Of a stretch of 64,000 bases of DNA, positions 24,291-34,408 are shown piece after piece. The notes beneath the pieces were generated by a model. The model saw only the letters and a program-made list of their open reading frames with translations. It did no database searches and was not told the DNA's origin. Origin of the DNA: Rugalucina vietnamica (Eukaryota > Mollusca > Bivalvia > Lucinida > Lucinidae); the NCBI GenBank assembly GCA_964017185.1, contig OZ024874.1:53782856-53846855 (forward strand), given 5' to 3'. The position numbers and the translations under genes are program-made. Position 1 is the first letter of the stretch; each line of letters starts with the position of its first letter.

Positions 24291-27200
24291 CATTTGACAG
24301 TCACATTCACTGCCACTGTTATAAACATACATGTATACATGTATGAATCATATCAAATCATATGTCCTTAAATTTTGGCGGGACATTAAACTCCAAATCA
24401 ACCAACCATATTATGTTTATGCACGGTATAGGCTACTGAAAAGACATATTTGCGTACATAATCAGAGATAAATCTAACAAGAAGTTCGCGCCTGATGCCG
24501 ATAGATCTCTGAGGTGTTTTATATTGCGGGAGCAAGTGCGCTTATCGCAGTTTATCTGATAAGGTAATTTGATTCCAATATGATTATTATGTCTTATCTT
24601 TATTACATAAACTGTTCAAGAGCACTCAATTGCAGCTACTTAAAATTTATGGAAACACTTATTCCATATTTTTTCTTATCTGTTCCAAGTTGAAGTTTCA
24701 TTGAAATACAACAAGGACGAGCATCTAGGTCTTGTGACGAATGTTATACTTTGAAGCAGACAGACGTTGTTCAGAGCAGCCTAATAGCATATCAGCGCTT
24801 TAGATTTTCGTGCGATTTTCAAAACGCGGGTTTCATATTATTGCAGCATACTTTGCAAAATATGACTGGAAGCGTGCGTCAAATTAAGATCCCTATCAAC
24901 GACAAATATTTACAAACTGTCTCAAAGAAAGACAGGAAAAAATACTGACAGTTGACAAGTATTTAGATATGAAAAAAAATGTTAGAAACTTTGAAAGTTG
25001 AAAACCGACACTTTGGATCTAATGCAATAGCAAAACCTATGCGGGTGACAGGATTAGACCGTCATTGTGATTTCCGAGGGGACCCAACTCAGTCATAGAC
25101 TACGAATATGAAATTGTTCTTGCTAGTAGGCATAAGAACAACAAGAGCAATAATAATAATAATAATAATAATAAAAATATATTGAACGATAACACACTGA
25201 AGAAGAAGAAGAAGAAGAAGAAGAAGAAGAAGAAGAAGAAGAAGAAGAAGAAGAAGAAGAAGAAAAAGAAGAAGAACAAAAACAAGAAGAAGAACAAAAA
25301 CAAAAACAAGAACAAGAAGAAGATGATGAAGAAGAAGAAGAAGAAATGTATGTAAAGAATACATGTAATTATAAAACATGTAAACCCTCACTAACCTTTT
25401 GAAGTTTTGTTGCTCTGATTCTCTGGGCTGTAGCTACTGGGCTGACTCAGTGACCGGGTGAAGTGATCATCCACCACTGTCGAGATATCACCACTGTAGT
25501 ATGTCATCAAGACACAAGTCGCCGACAAGTACTGGGTATCCTTTGGCTGCTCTGGCTTCTCGCTCTCTTTGAGCCCGAGGGTTGAGGGCGGCGACTGGCC
25601 GATACTGGATCCGTGTGGGCCGAGAACTGTGCCATGGTGGCCGAGTGAGGGACCCGGGACTGGGTGCCCGAGGCTGCTTGTGTGAGGCGGGTATAGGCCT
25701 AGATCCAATGGCTCTTGAGACTTTGGAAGACATAGTGACTGCAAAGAAAGTACAATTAAGAAATTCCGAAGTCTTAATTCCAGTAAATCACATTGAACAT
25801 GAATTTGCTTCACCAGTGTATCCAGTGATATTTTGTGACGTTATCATCATTTTGATATGAAAGAAATATTCCTAGAAAATGTGATATCCAAATAAATTTT
25901 AGAATATTTAAGTTTAAGGTGCTAAGATTTAGACTGATCAATCCGAAAGTTTTCAAAGAAGTGCTGACAAAAATATCAACGTCTTATATACCGCCATACG
26001 GACTCCGTCAGAAAGACAGGAATGTCCATTTATATTTCTCAGAATGTTCACATAATAAAAAGTCTTGTTGAAAGATAAAGAGAAAAGAATGTGCGACTCG
26101 AAAAGGATTCCTTGATATTCGGGTACCTTCAATGCCCGGAATCCACAAATATGCCCTAAGTTTAGGGAATTCATTGACAGAATGTTTATTGCCCTAAGAT
26201 GCCATTCAATAAATTCATAAAGTGCTTAGAATCTAAATAGCTGTTGTAAGTTATTCTGGATATCTTATCTCATGTCTTACGTTTTACAAACGGAACGGTG
26301 TGCACACAATTTATTTTCTTGTCTACGTAACGAGATAAAGACTAGAGCAATTGGCGTTTTGAATTTACATTACGAAAACACGCCCATTCAATATACACAG
26401 ACTTTTTTCACCTGTAAGAATTGAAAATTTCATCAGAAAAAATTTGATATTTTTCTTATTTTTGCTCAAAACATAGTTTTTGGGTACACGTTAGAACCGC
26501 CTCGGCGAGGCGGTTCTAACGAGTACCCACAATCTATGTTTTGGAGCAAAAATAAGAAAAATAGGTGTACCCCTGCAAACCCCCAGTTTTACTATATAAA
26601 AGTGGGGTATAAGGGGGTATTTATTTCACGGACATGTTTTCCTGATTATCACTTCTTGTGAATCTATGTCGGTAAAATTTCGGAGAAGCTGGAAAAAGAT
26701 ACATACTCCAAACTTTGTACTATCTTTTTACCTTTTTTCGAACAGGCAATTCAAACGTCCATTTTATTTGTGGTGCACCATTATAATTGGCGCTTTAATG
26801 TATCGCTTTTAAGTAGATACGTAGGTCCTTTGCTGTCGTGTATATTTCTCGAAGTTTAAACATATTTGTTTTAGAGTTCGACATAACGTACAAACACGAT
26901 TATTGAAAGTAATTACAAATTATAGGATAAGAACGAAAGCACAAATACTTATAGAAATCTTCTCCAACTTTATTCAAATCCCATGAAACTATAAGTACAA
27001 TATGAATTAGGATGCCATTAGAATAATTCATATACAAAACTAAAGAAAGTGTTTCATATCGGAAGCAAATTGTTTGTGGGAACAATGCTTAATATGCTTA
27101 TTATGAAAATATTTGTACCATAGTTCGATGAGTAATAGAAATTAGGAGAACTATTTCCCCCGATCAGATATGCCAATACAATGACATGAATTCATGTCAA

Positions 27201-27406
27201 GCATACTTGTCCCCACGGCCAATGTATTAATAAAACAAAAATGTACCGATATGAAAACTATTCGATATGTATTCCAAGAAAAATGCTAAGAAACAATTAA
27301 AACAATAGAGAACAATGAAAACAATGATTACCTGGAAAGAAATATCATTATTTCTTTGATATCCAAATCCACTCGGGTAAGGTTGATACATTACGTCGAC
27401 GCTCAT
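21159..27406 (-). CDS. vg: Vestigial / vestigial-like (VGLL) transcription cofactor, three exons
   Basis: Vestigial-family proteins lack a DNA-binding domain and act in the nucleus by binding TEAD/Scalloped through the Tondu motif. Joining 27406-27332, 25738-25396 and 21604-21159 gives 287 codons plus TGA. Junctions are CAG|GTAATC to TTTGCAG|TCA (phase 0) and AAAAG|GTTAGT to TTTCAG|ATCC (phase 1), and the frame is kept across both. The N-terminus MSVDVMYQPYPSGFGYQ is like the VGLL start (MxxxDVMYQ). The Tondu motif, residues about 92-123, includes YLSATCVLMTYYSGDISTVV then DDHF. The C-terminal exon has PPSFWNSNY and a SSLLLQSARTGHF block resembling vertebrate VGLL2/3 and fly vestigial. Introns are 1.6 and 3.8 kb. 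Family assignment is firm; which VGLL class is not resolved. Confidence 0.88.
22918..23090 (+). repeat. Dispersed repeat family F5, copy 1
   Basis: Shared phrases are GATCCTTTGGAATCAGTAAA, TTTCGCAATGTCGGGTAATG, AACCCTCATCAGTAACCCTT and CCAGATAGATATACTTCAAT. Copies at 43955-44165 and 58133-58330 carry the same order of blocks, and the latter also keeps CTAAATCAAAGACACATTCC. Ends and class are unknown. Confidence 0.55.
25147..25348. repeat. (AAT)n followed by a long (GAA/AAG)n tract
   Basis: AAT repeats at 25147-25176 are followed by an AAG/GAA tract, pure at 25200-25263 and then interrupted by AAC variants to 25348. On the vestigial sense strand this is TTC/CTT and starts about 50 nt into intron 2. 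The poly-Leu and poly-Phe frames across it are artefacts. Confidence 0.9.
25396..25738 (-). CDS. vg: vg-like exon 2 (Tondu domain exon)
   Basis: 343 nt, phase 0 to phase 1. It follows a clear polypyrimidine tract and TTTGCAG and ends AAAAG|GTTAGTG. It encodes a Pro/Gly/Ser-rich linker (LGHPVPGPSLGHHG, IGQSPPSTLG) and then the Tondu motif near the C-terminal side, followed by SLSQPSSYSPENQSNK. The motif keeps the Val-x-x-His-Phe core (VVDDHFTRSLS) that contacts TEAD. GC content is well above that of the surroundings, as expected for a constrained exon. Confidence 0.92.
25739..27331 (-). other. vg-like intron 1 with F1 MITE
   Basis: 1.6-kb intron. It holds an F1 hairpin MITE (26369-26646). Nothing else is recognised. 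Confidence 0.65.
26369..26646 (-). mobile_element. Hairpin MITE family F1, copy 6, in vg-like intron 1
   Basis: Full-length: CATTACGAAAACACGCCCAT on the left, and GACATGTTTTCCTGAT on the right. The central hairpin with the CCGCCTCGGCGAGGCGG core is intact except for GATTGTGGG to GTTTTTGGG in one arm. It is in the same transcriptional sense as the host intron. Confidence 0.85.
27332..27406 (-). CDS. vg: vg-like exon 1 (start codon exon)
   Basis: 25 codons from ATG at 27406-27404 to CAG|GTAATC. The in-frame upstream codon GTG at 27418 is not a likely start, and ATG gives the family-like MSVDVMYQ. A second in-frame ATG (MYQ) lies five codons on. The exon is short and was identified by its N-terminal similarity and by joining exon 2 in phase. 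Confidence 0.75.
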
Positions 27407-27600
27407 TGTTTCTGGCACTCGAAGTACTCCAAACCTTCAATTCCCGAGAAATTCCGACCGCAAGATAATCTTTGGCTCAAGAACGCAAATGAATATATTT
27501 GGCATACCACAAGGCGGAGTTATTCAGCTGTTGCTGTATATATAAACGATTAACAACGCTTCTAGCAGGCTAGAGTCGTTGCCACTCACTGCGGGGGAGA
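27407..27600 (-). promoter_or_regulatory. Probable vg-like promoter/5'UTR region
   Basis: On the minus strand a TATA-like TTTATATATA (27546-27537) lies about 130 nt upstream of the start codon, followed downstream by the E-box CAGCTG (27529-27524). A start site around 27505-27515 would fit, giving a leader of about 100 nt. The site is inferred from position only. Confidence 0.4.
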
Positions 27601-28900
27601 TGGATTCTGAGAATTTTCAGCCAATGATAAAATTCCTCTTGGCATACTGCTCATAAGCCGCGTGCGTATAATGAGAAACGAAAATCCAATGTTTGTTTGA
27701 CTTTCAGTAAGAATAATTTTCTCTGATATTTTTGCTATGTTTTGTATTAACATAACGATGCGAACGTTTCATAATTCTGGTGTGACAATGTAATGCTTCA
27801 TATTTTTGGAAATGCCTTTCGTTTGCGATATCTTTTCCAGATATAAGGAGGTCTCGTATACTAAATGCTAACAAATATAACGCTTTGCCAGGAAAATTTA
27901 AATCATACTTTGTTTTTTGTAGTGATGCAAAATTATGTTTTTGATGGACTGACCTTTATTTAGTTATTTAATTTGTTTTTCACATCCCGGCCAGCAATGT
28001 TTCAGCCACGACGGGCTAGAGTGCACGCTTCAGTTATGTGGTTAGTACATTAACACAGTCCGGCCGAGGAAGGGTTCACACCCAAAACTATCGATTCCAA
28101 TAAATAAATAAATAAATGCGCCTGAGACAGAAACGCGCTTTACGGTATAATCGGAAATTAAAATCAGTCTGTACAAAAAAAGTTGGTCTTTAAAAAAGTT
28201 GTTGTTTTTTTTCCCGCTGAAAAGTCTAGTAAAATGCGTGTCAACCATAGTGCATTGATGTTTACCTGATGAATAGGAAAATAAACTAAACAGTAACGCT
28301 TGAAAATGATTTGCTATCGCACGACATTTCAATGTGATAAACTTATACAATGTTACAGATAAATTATTGTTAACTTAAAGGATCTTGCATATTAACAAAT
28401 GTATTTCGTCATAAAAATATAAAATATTTGATTTAGCTAAATCTATAGACATATCTTTCCAACTGATAAAAGTCTGGTAAATTGTTTTATTAATAATACG
28501 CTGCCTCCCGCTTAGAATACATTATTCGGACGGTATATAAAAACATGCCCCATTACTTATCAAATGTGTTAGAAATCAGATAAGCGATCGGTTTATCTTG
28601 TAAAACTAGAATTATTTGCATTACAAACATTACAAATGCGAGAGTTACCGTAACGCATTAACATCAATTACGTGTCAATTTTCACGGTAATACGGCACGC
28701 GCCGATAAAATCCACAGGGAGATGACGTAATCTGATTAATATGACGTAATGAAACTGACTTGGACAGGTGCTGAACCTTCTTCTGCGCCAAGGGACTACT
28801 TCTTCGATGAAATGATGTGGGTTGTTCGAGTAAATCAGGCAAAGAGGGCGTCCTGAGACACAGGTGGTCGCTGTCCTGACGTTGCACGACAGGTCAATGT
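27601..28900. other. Upstream flank of the vg-like gene, no gene recognised
   Basis: A short (AAAT)n run lies at 28098-28116, preceded by CCGAGGAAGGGTTCACACCC, which resembles a tRNA box B and may be a SINE remnant. Nothing else is supported. Confidence 0.4.
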
Positions 28901-29138
28901 ATGAGCCGCCTCGTGGGAAAACCAACAATTTGGGTTCCGACCAGGTCCGACACAAACCGGGCTGTACAGTCACAGAAGATGGTTAGATGCTTGAAATTTT
29001 GTAGTTAAGTAGAAGAGGGATTGTACTACCCGTGTAGCGAAAACAAAGGCGCTGATCAGCTTCGCAGTTACTGCGAAGCTGATCTGCGTCTTTGTTTTCG
29101 CATATGTAGATTGTTGGTTTTCCGATGCAGCGGCTCAT
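28901..29138. mobile_element. Foldback MITE family F3, copy 2
   Basis: ATGAGCCGCCTCGTGGGAAA at the left is matched by GGTTTTCCGATGCAGCGGCT at the right. The internal palindrome around GCTTCGCAGTTACTGCGAAG and the flanking AGCGAAAACAAAGGCGCTGA / TTTGTTTTCGC arms are well preserved. Its left part holds GTTCCGACCAGGTCCGACAC, which appears at the right of copy 1, so it is reversed relative to that copy. Confidence 0.8.
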
Positions 29139-30076
29139 TTGATAATGTTTGACCCATTTTTGCAATGCTGCTTGTATGTTTGCTTGATTGATTTATTACT
29201 GAACTTTACCATGTTTATGTTGCTGTCAACAGCTAAGGTCATGTCGTGACGTTGCATTAATGTTATGGACTTTCTACCCAACAATGGCGAATTGTGCTTT
29301 AAAATATAACCACCCCAGTAATCAAATTAAAGCTTACATGTATTGACTAAACTTTTCCTGGGCAGGCTCAGTCCTTAAGCGGTTTACCAATATACCGGTG
29401 GACGACCAGTCTGTTATTAGCTTTGCCTGGGGACAACGCATCTCATATATTCTCACAGAGCAATGGGCTGAGGAGACGCTGAATTAGAATGTAAAGTAAA
29501 ATATTAACTCATTTCGGTTCTTAACTTCTTATACATGGTCAAAAGATATTCATGGTCTTGTACTGTTAATTTTTCCGGTACACGTGTACGCCATGTTATT
29601 TTTACGTCCTTGACATTGACATTAGCTTCCTTCCATTAACTTACATTTTATACCACAACCTTATCTCATAAATAATCATGACAATTATTCAGATATACCG
29701 CCTAGCGGTTGTGAATGAATTCGAAGAATGGTATATTTGTCTCCGGTAACAATGCGGACGCATGTTTTGTCACCTTCCATTTGTGTGAGTCTCGGAATTG
29801 AGAACCAGTCATGACTGAAACGATTTTTGGAATAGAGATAACGCATCGAAAAGAACAAACAGCATAAGTTTATAATTTTCTTTCACAGTTAGTATAAAAC
29901 ACTCTTGAAACGTACTGCCGCATTGACGAAACATAGTGTCATGTCGTGTTTTCGTGAAAACCATAGCCGATGTGCCTTACATCTTATGTTAAAATGTTAG
30001 GCAAAACAAACGGCTAGAAAATTGTGGTCTTAAAACCGATCCGAAACAATCGAAACACATTAAGAATTATGAAAAA
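29139..30076. other. Intergenic, nothing recognised
   Basis: No supported exon, RNA or repeat between the F3 copy and the tRNA gene. Confidence 0.45.
30072..30076 (-). terminator. Pol III T-run terminator of tRNA-Leu
   Basis: Minus-strand TTTTT immediately after the discriminator base. Confidence 0.75.
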
Positions 30077-30159
30077 TAGTGCGGGTGGGGCTCGAACCCA
30101 CGCGGACATTTGTCCATTGGAACTTAAGTCCAACGCCTTAACCACTCGGCCACCGCACT
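30077..30159 (-). tRNA. tRNA-Leu, anticodon TAA
   Basis: On the minus strand the acceptor stem AGTGCGG pairs fully with CCGCACT, and the discriminator base is A, as in leucine tRNAs. The D arm is GCCGAGTGGTTAAGGC. The anticodon arm TTGGA-CTTAAGT-TCCAA gives anticodon TAA. The long variable arm GGACAAATGTCC marks a class II tRNA, and the T arm is GTGGG-TTCGAGC-CCCAC. Five Ts follow directly at 30076-30072, a Pol III terminator. There is no intron. All stems pair, so it looks functional. Confidence 0.93.
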
Positions 30160-30184
30160 GTCGTACAACAATTTGACAAGACAT

Positions 30185-30303
30185 GGCCTCATATCAATGT
30201 TCTGAGCAAATATATTAAAAAATATCAAAATGTTGCCATTGAAATTTTCAATTTTGAAAGCTAAAACATTGACTGTATATTACATTTGGCATGCTATCGT
30301 AAT
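30185..30303 (+). mobile_element. F1 MITE fragment, copy 7
   Basis: Only the right third remains: TTCTGAGCAAATATATT, AAAAATATCAAAATGTTGCC, ACTGTATATTACATTTGGC and CTATCGTAATG. It lies just upstream of the tRNA in transcriptional terms. Confidence 0.55.
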
Positions 30304-30841
30304 GTGAAAATATAGTAAATATAGAAAATATAGTGAATGCAGAACTGACATCACGTTACCTTCAGTGTGTTCACCTCGCAAACTTGAAAACTGTGCAGAG
30401 TTGGGGTCTTGTGATTCGAAATTCCAAACTGACCTCACGACTGAGGGTGCCAATCATCGGATAATTAATTAGGAAGCTGTGGTGCAGAAATTCTAATTAC
30501 CGCTGATTTTAGCCGTTTCATGAAAAAGCTGACGGAACCCCTTGTGCAACATTTAATATATTTCGATCAGCATATGCGCCTACTTGCTGGCTTGAATGTC
30601 ACTAGTATATTTTTATCAAGCTTCCGACATGTACATGCTATTCATGAACACTCGGGCAATAAAGATGCATGCACAAGTAGATGCGGTGAACGAAATAATT
30701 TCACAACCATAAGGATTAACACACAGGGGCTCATCTTACTTTAATTTATGTTGTGCTAAGGAACAAGAATCAATTAGTGATAAAATGCTGGAATGTCAAA
30801 GACCCAGGGGTCTTGGCGTTTTGCAATGATCTCATACATTA
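30304..30841. other. Intergenic, nothing recognised
   Basis: No supported feature. Confidence 0.4.
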
Positions 30842-31078
30842 ATGAGCCTGTGCATGAGAAAACCAGCAATGTGGTTTCCGAACAGGTCCGACACAAATCA
30901 GGCTGTACAGTCACAGAAAATGGTTAGAGACTTGAAATTTTCTATTTAAGTAGAAGAGGTATTGTACTATCCGTGTAGCGAAAACAAAGGCGCTGATCAG
31001 CTTCGCGGTTACCGCGAAGCTGGTCTGCGCCTTTGTTTTCGCATATGCAAATTGTTGGTTTTCTCATGCACAGGCTCT
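30842..31078. mobile_element. Foldback MITE family F3, copy 3
   Basis: ATGAGCCTGTGCATGAGAAA at the left and TTTTCTCATGCACAGGCTC at the right. The centre carries AGCGAAAACAAAGGCGCTGA and the palindrome GCTTCGCGGTTACCGCGAAG. The paired change relative to copy 2 (GCAGTTACTGC to GCGGTTACCGC) keeps the hairpin intact. Confidence 0.8.
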
Positions 31079-31234
31079 AATGTAAAAACGAAAGGCGCTT
31101 TTTCAGACCCTACAAACGTTATTCATTTAACGTATACATGTATACTAAAAAAGGTTACTAACGCGCCGATAAAATTTGTTAAAATTGTCGGCACGATGGT
31201 TTACAATGAAGCCAAAAACAGACAAATAAGCATA

Positions 31235-31415
31235 AATTAGCCGCGGCATGAGATAACCAACATTGTGGTTTCCGAACAGGTCCGACATAAACAGAGCTGT
31301 ACAGTGTACAAGCACAGAAGATGGATAGAGGCTGGAAATATTAGTTTTAGAAAGCAAGAGGAGGAATTGTACTATTTAAGTAGCGAAAGCAAAGGCACTG
31401 ATCAGTTTCGCAGTC
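31235..31415. mobile_element. Foldback MITE family F3, copy 4, truncated
   Basis: It starts TTAGCCGCGGCATGAGATAA and runs through TTCCGAACAGGTCCGACA to AAGGCACTGATCAGTTTCGC, where it stops. The right half is missing. Confidence 0.65.
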
Positions 31416-32083
31416 CATCATCCTTGTCAGGCCTACATGTAATCATAAACAAAATGCCATTATTCGACCCAAGAGACATTAGAACAGTCATGTCGACTAT
31501 TTTAGCAAGTCGTATTAGTCGTAGAAAATAGCAAAACACTAGGTGCATGTAGATTCTCTTCAACAACTGTTCTTTGACATCGAGTTGTGTCCTTGATTAC
31601 TGATTAATACATAGAAAGCGACGATTCCGTCTCGACATAAAACGCAAGTTTAAAGTAGGACAATAACATAGTTCTTATCATTTCTAGCCAAAACATAACA
31701 TATCTTGCTTGAAAAATTTACTTCAGGTATCAAATTTTATATTTTCCGCAATATTCATGTTTTGGACAATTTTATGTGGCTGGCAAACCACAATTCCCGT
31801 TATAAAGGTGTCCGTTTCAAACTCATGGCGTTTCCTAATGTTTTATAAAGCCTTACCTAAATTGTTTCAGTATTGTGTCAAATTATGTCTAAGTGATTCT
31901 TTGGTTGTTTTGATAACTTGATGGATAGTCGGATAGTCCACGCGGTCAGAATCTGTGGAGAAGGAATTAAATGTGAAATTATGACAGGTTGCCAGTAAAT
32001 AATTCGTAATGATGTTCATATCACGATTTTACACGTGCTTGTACTGTACATGTGAAAGTATATTGACAGATTCAATAGAAAAA
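31416..32083. other. Intergenic, nothing recognised
   Basis: No supported feature. Confidence 0.4.
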
Positions 32084-33597
32084 CCAGAGGACCAATGGTC
32101 CTGTAAACGCTCACCTGAGATCTGCTGCATATACCAATAAACATGTTTGAATATTATGGTATTTAACTCCAGTGCAGGGGCAGATGAAGCCCTTGGGCCA
32201 TTTTCTTTTTTCAGAATCTTCAATATTCTGTCCATTTGCCAATTTCCTGCTGGCTTTTCCCTTCAAATGACATTTTAACAGTTTTCCCAATTCAAATGCA
32301 TAGGCAACCCATGTTGACCTTGCCATAAACTTGGTCAAGGTCATCACAGGGTCATGATTTATATATACATTGGAGTACTTTAGCCATCGATGCTTCACGC
32401 CAAGTTTCCTTGAAATCAGTCTATTGGTTTCAGAGAAGAAGATTTTTGATGGGTTTTTACCATATATGGGCATGGCGGCCATCTTTGTCATGTGACCTAG
32501 ATTATTTATATACACATTGATTCCTCAATTCTATAGAAGCTTCACATAAAATTTGGCTTTGATTGGCCAAGCGATTTCAGAGGAGAAGAGGTTTGAATAT
32601 ATATTATGGAAATATACATGTATATTGCCCCGGGGTGGGGGCACATGAACCCCTGGGGTCCAATTTTTTTCAGAATCATTGATTTTCAGTCCTACTTCCC
32701 ATTTCCTGCAAGACTTTCACTTTAAATTACATTTTAAAAGTTTTCCCCATTCAAATGCATTGGCGACCTATGTTGACCTTGCCGTAAAATAGGTCAAGGT
32801 CATGAAAAGGTCATGAATTATATATACATTGTAGTGCTTGAGCCATCGATGCTTCATGCCAAGTTTTGTTGAAATCGGTCCACCGGTTCTGGAGAAGAAG
32901 ATTTTTGAAGGGTTTTTACCATATATGGGCATGGCGGCCATCTTGGTCATGTGACCTGGATTATTTATATATACATTGGTTCCCCCTTCCCATAGATGCT
33001 TCATGTAAAATTTGGCTTTGATTGGCCAAGCGGTTTCAGAGAAGAAGATGTTTGAATATTATGATAATATACATGTATATTGCCCCGGGGTGGGGGCGGA
33101 TGAGCCCCTGGTGCCCAATTTTTTTCAGAATCATTAATATTCAGTCCTACTGCTCATTTTCTGCAAGATTTTTCCTTTAAATGACAATTTAACAATTTTG
33201 CCCATTCAAATGCAAAGGCGACCTATGTTGACCTCGCCGTAAAATAGGTCAAGGTCACCGCAAGGTCATGATTTATATACACCTTGTAGTACTTGAGTCA
33301 TCGATGCTTCATGCCAAGTTTGGTTGAAATCGGTCCAGTGGTTCCGGAGAAGAAGATTTTTGAAGGGTTTTTACCATATATGGGCATGGCGGCCATCTTG
33401 GTCATGTGACCTGGATTATTTATATATACATTGGTTCCCCCTTCCCATAGATGCTTCATGTACAATTTGGCTTTGATTGGCCAAGCGGTTTCAGAGAAGA
33501 AGATCTTTGAAAATGGTGGACGACGGACGACGGACGGACGCCAGATCATGGCCATCCTATAAGCTCACCTTGTGAGCCTGACGGCTCAGGTGAGCTA
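32084..33597 (-). mobile_element. Tandem-unit element R1, copy b
   Basis: On the minus strand it begins TAGCTCACCTGAGCCGTCAG and a satellite of CGTCCGT/CGTC type (33519-33540), then about three ~455-bp units, and ends GGACCATTGGTCCTCTGG. YY1-like GGCGGCCAT words lie near 32476, 32936 and 33391. T flanks both ends. Open frames on the minus strand (32111-32515, 32768-33004, 33298-33555) all read the same unit and are not accepted as genes. Confidence 0.8.
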
Positions 33598-34304
33598 ATA
33601 AACCGTAAAATTAATGAAAAACATACCATTATTGGCTGTGTTCCTTTTTGATGTAGTTCATGAAAGCATTATTTTGTCACAAAGCGGTTTGTAAACCCAT
33701 AAACAGTAACCTTAACTAAAAAGCGAGTGTCACATCATTAAAACGAAACGGCATTTTTTTATTACATTTGTTGCACTTCGAAATGAAATTTTACATGTCA
33801 AAAGCAATACTAATACTAAAAGTAAGACACATCAAAGCTCTGAATTACATGTAGCTAAATTGTCATTTTTTGCATGCACAAACAGAAAAGATTGAAGATC
33901 TGTTAACATGAACAACAAAATCGTCTTCATTTCAAAGTTTTAGGAGCCTTATAAATCACTATTTTCTTTTCTTTTTACCAGTATTGAGATATCCCAAAAC
34001 TTCAGACAGTGTTTTGTTATGTTTGTTTTGCTTGCAGCAATTTTTCAAATTGACATGTTTTGCATTTCTTGCTTTCACTGTCAATATTTTGTTTTGTTTT
34101 TCCGGGAAAAAACTTTGCAGGAAAAGTATTCTTGTGCGAATGTGCATATTCACGGGTTAATAGCCATTACACATATATATCAACGTTTGAATAACATCCA
34201 AAATCTCGAAAGTGATATCGTTAATGGCTTGTACGAGTATATTAGAATGTGTCAAATAGCTTATGATATGCTCTTGAATGTGTTTTTTACTTAGAATTGC
34301 TTCG
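33598..34304. other. Intergenic, nothing recognised
   Basis: No supported feature. Confidence 0.4.
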
Positions 34305-34408
34305 CATTACGAAAACTTGCCCATGCAATAAACATAGATTTTTTGAGCTTTTGCTATATAAAAGTGGGGTTTAAGGGGGGTATACATTTCACGGACATGT
34401 TTTCCTGA
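34305..34408 (-). mobile_element. F1 MITE, copy 8, hairpin deleted
   Basis: Both termini remain (CATTACGAAAACTTGCCCAT and CGGACATGTTTTCCTGA), as does TATATAAAAGTGGGGTTTAA, but the central foldback is lost, leaving 104 bp. Loss of a long palindrome by deletion is a common outcome. Confidence 0.7.

Larger units (their letters stand above)
21605..25395 (-). other. vg-like intron 2
   Basis: A 3.8-kb intron, GTTAGT...CAG. It contains (TTTA)n at 22837-22890, (AAAT)n at 24236-24291, a SINE-tail-like phrase at 24355-24410 (GGCGGGACATTAAACTCC), an old dispersed repeat at 22918-23090 shared with 43955-44110 and 58133-58290, and a long GAA/TTC tract close to exon 2. No internal exon is supported. Vestigial is known to be controlled by intronic enhancers in flies; none can be identified here from sequence alone. 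Confidence 0.7.

Noticed and set aside
25089-25391. Poly-Leu / poly-Phe frames on the minus strand
   Set aside because: Produced by the GAA/TTC microsatellite in the vestigial-like intron.
25582-25860. Plus-strand 92-residue frame over vestigial exon 2
   Set aside because: Antisense shadow of a GC-rich exon.
32111-33555. Three minus-strand open frames of 78-134 residues with MTKMAAMPIYGK
   Set aside because: They are translations of the R1 tandem unit and recur in every copy with shifts. Treated as repeat sequence; the coding question is kept only as a finding.
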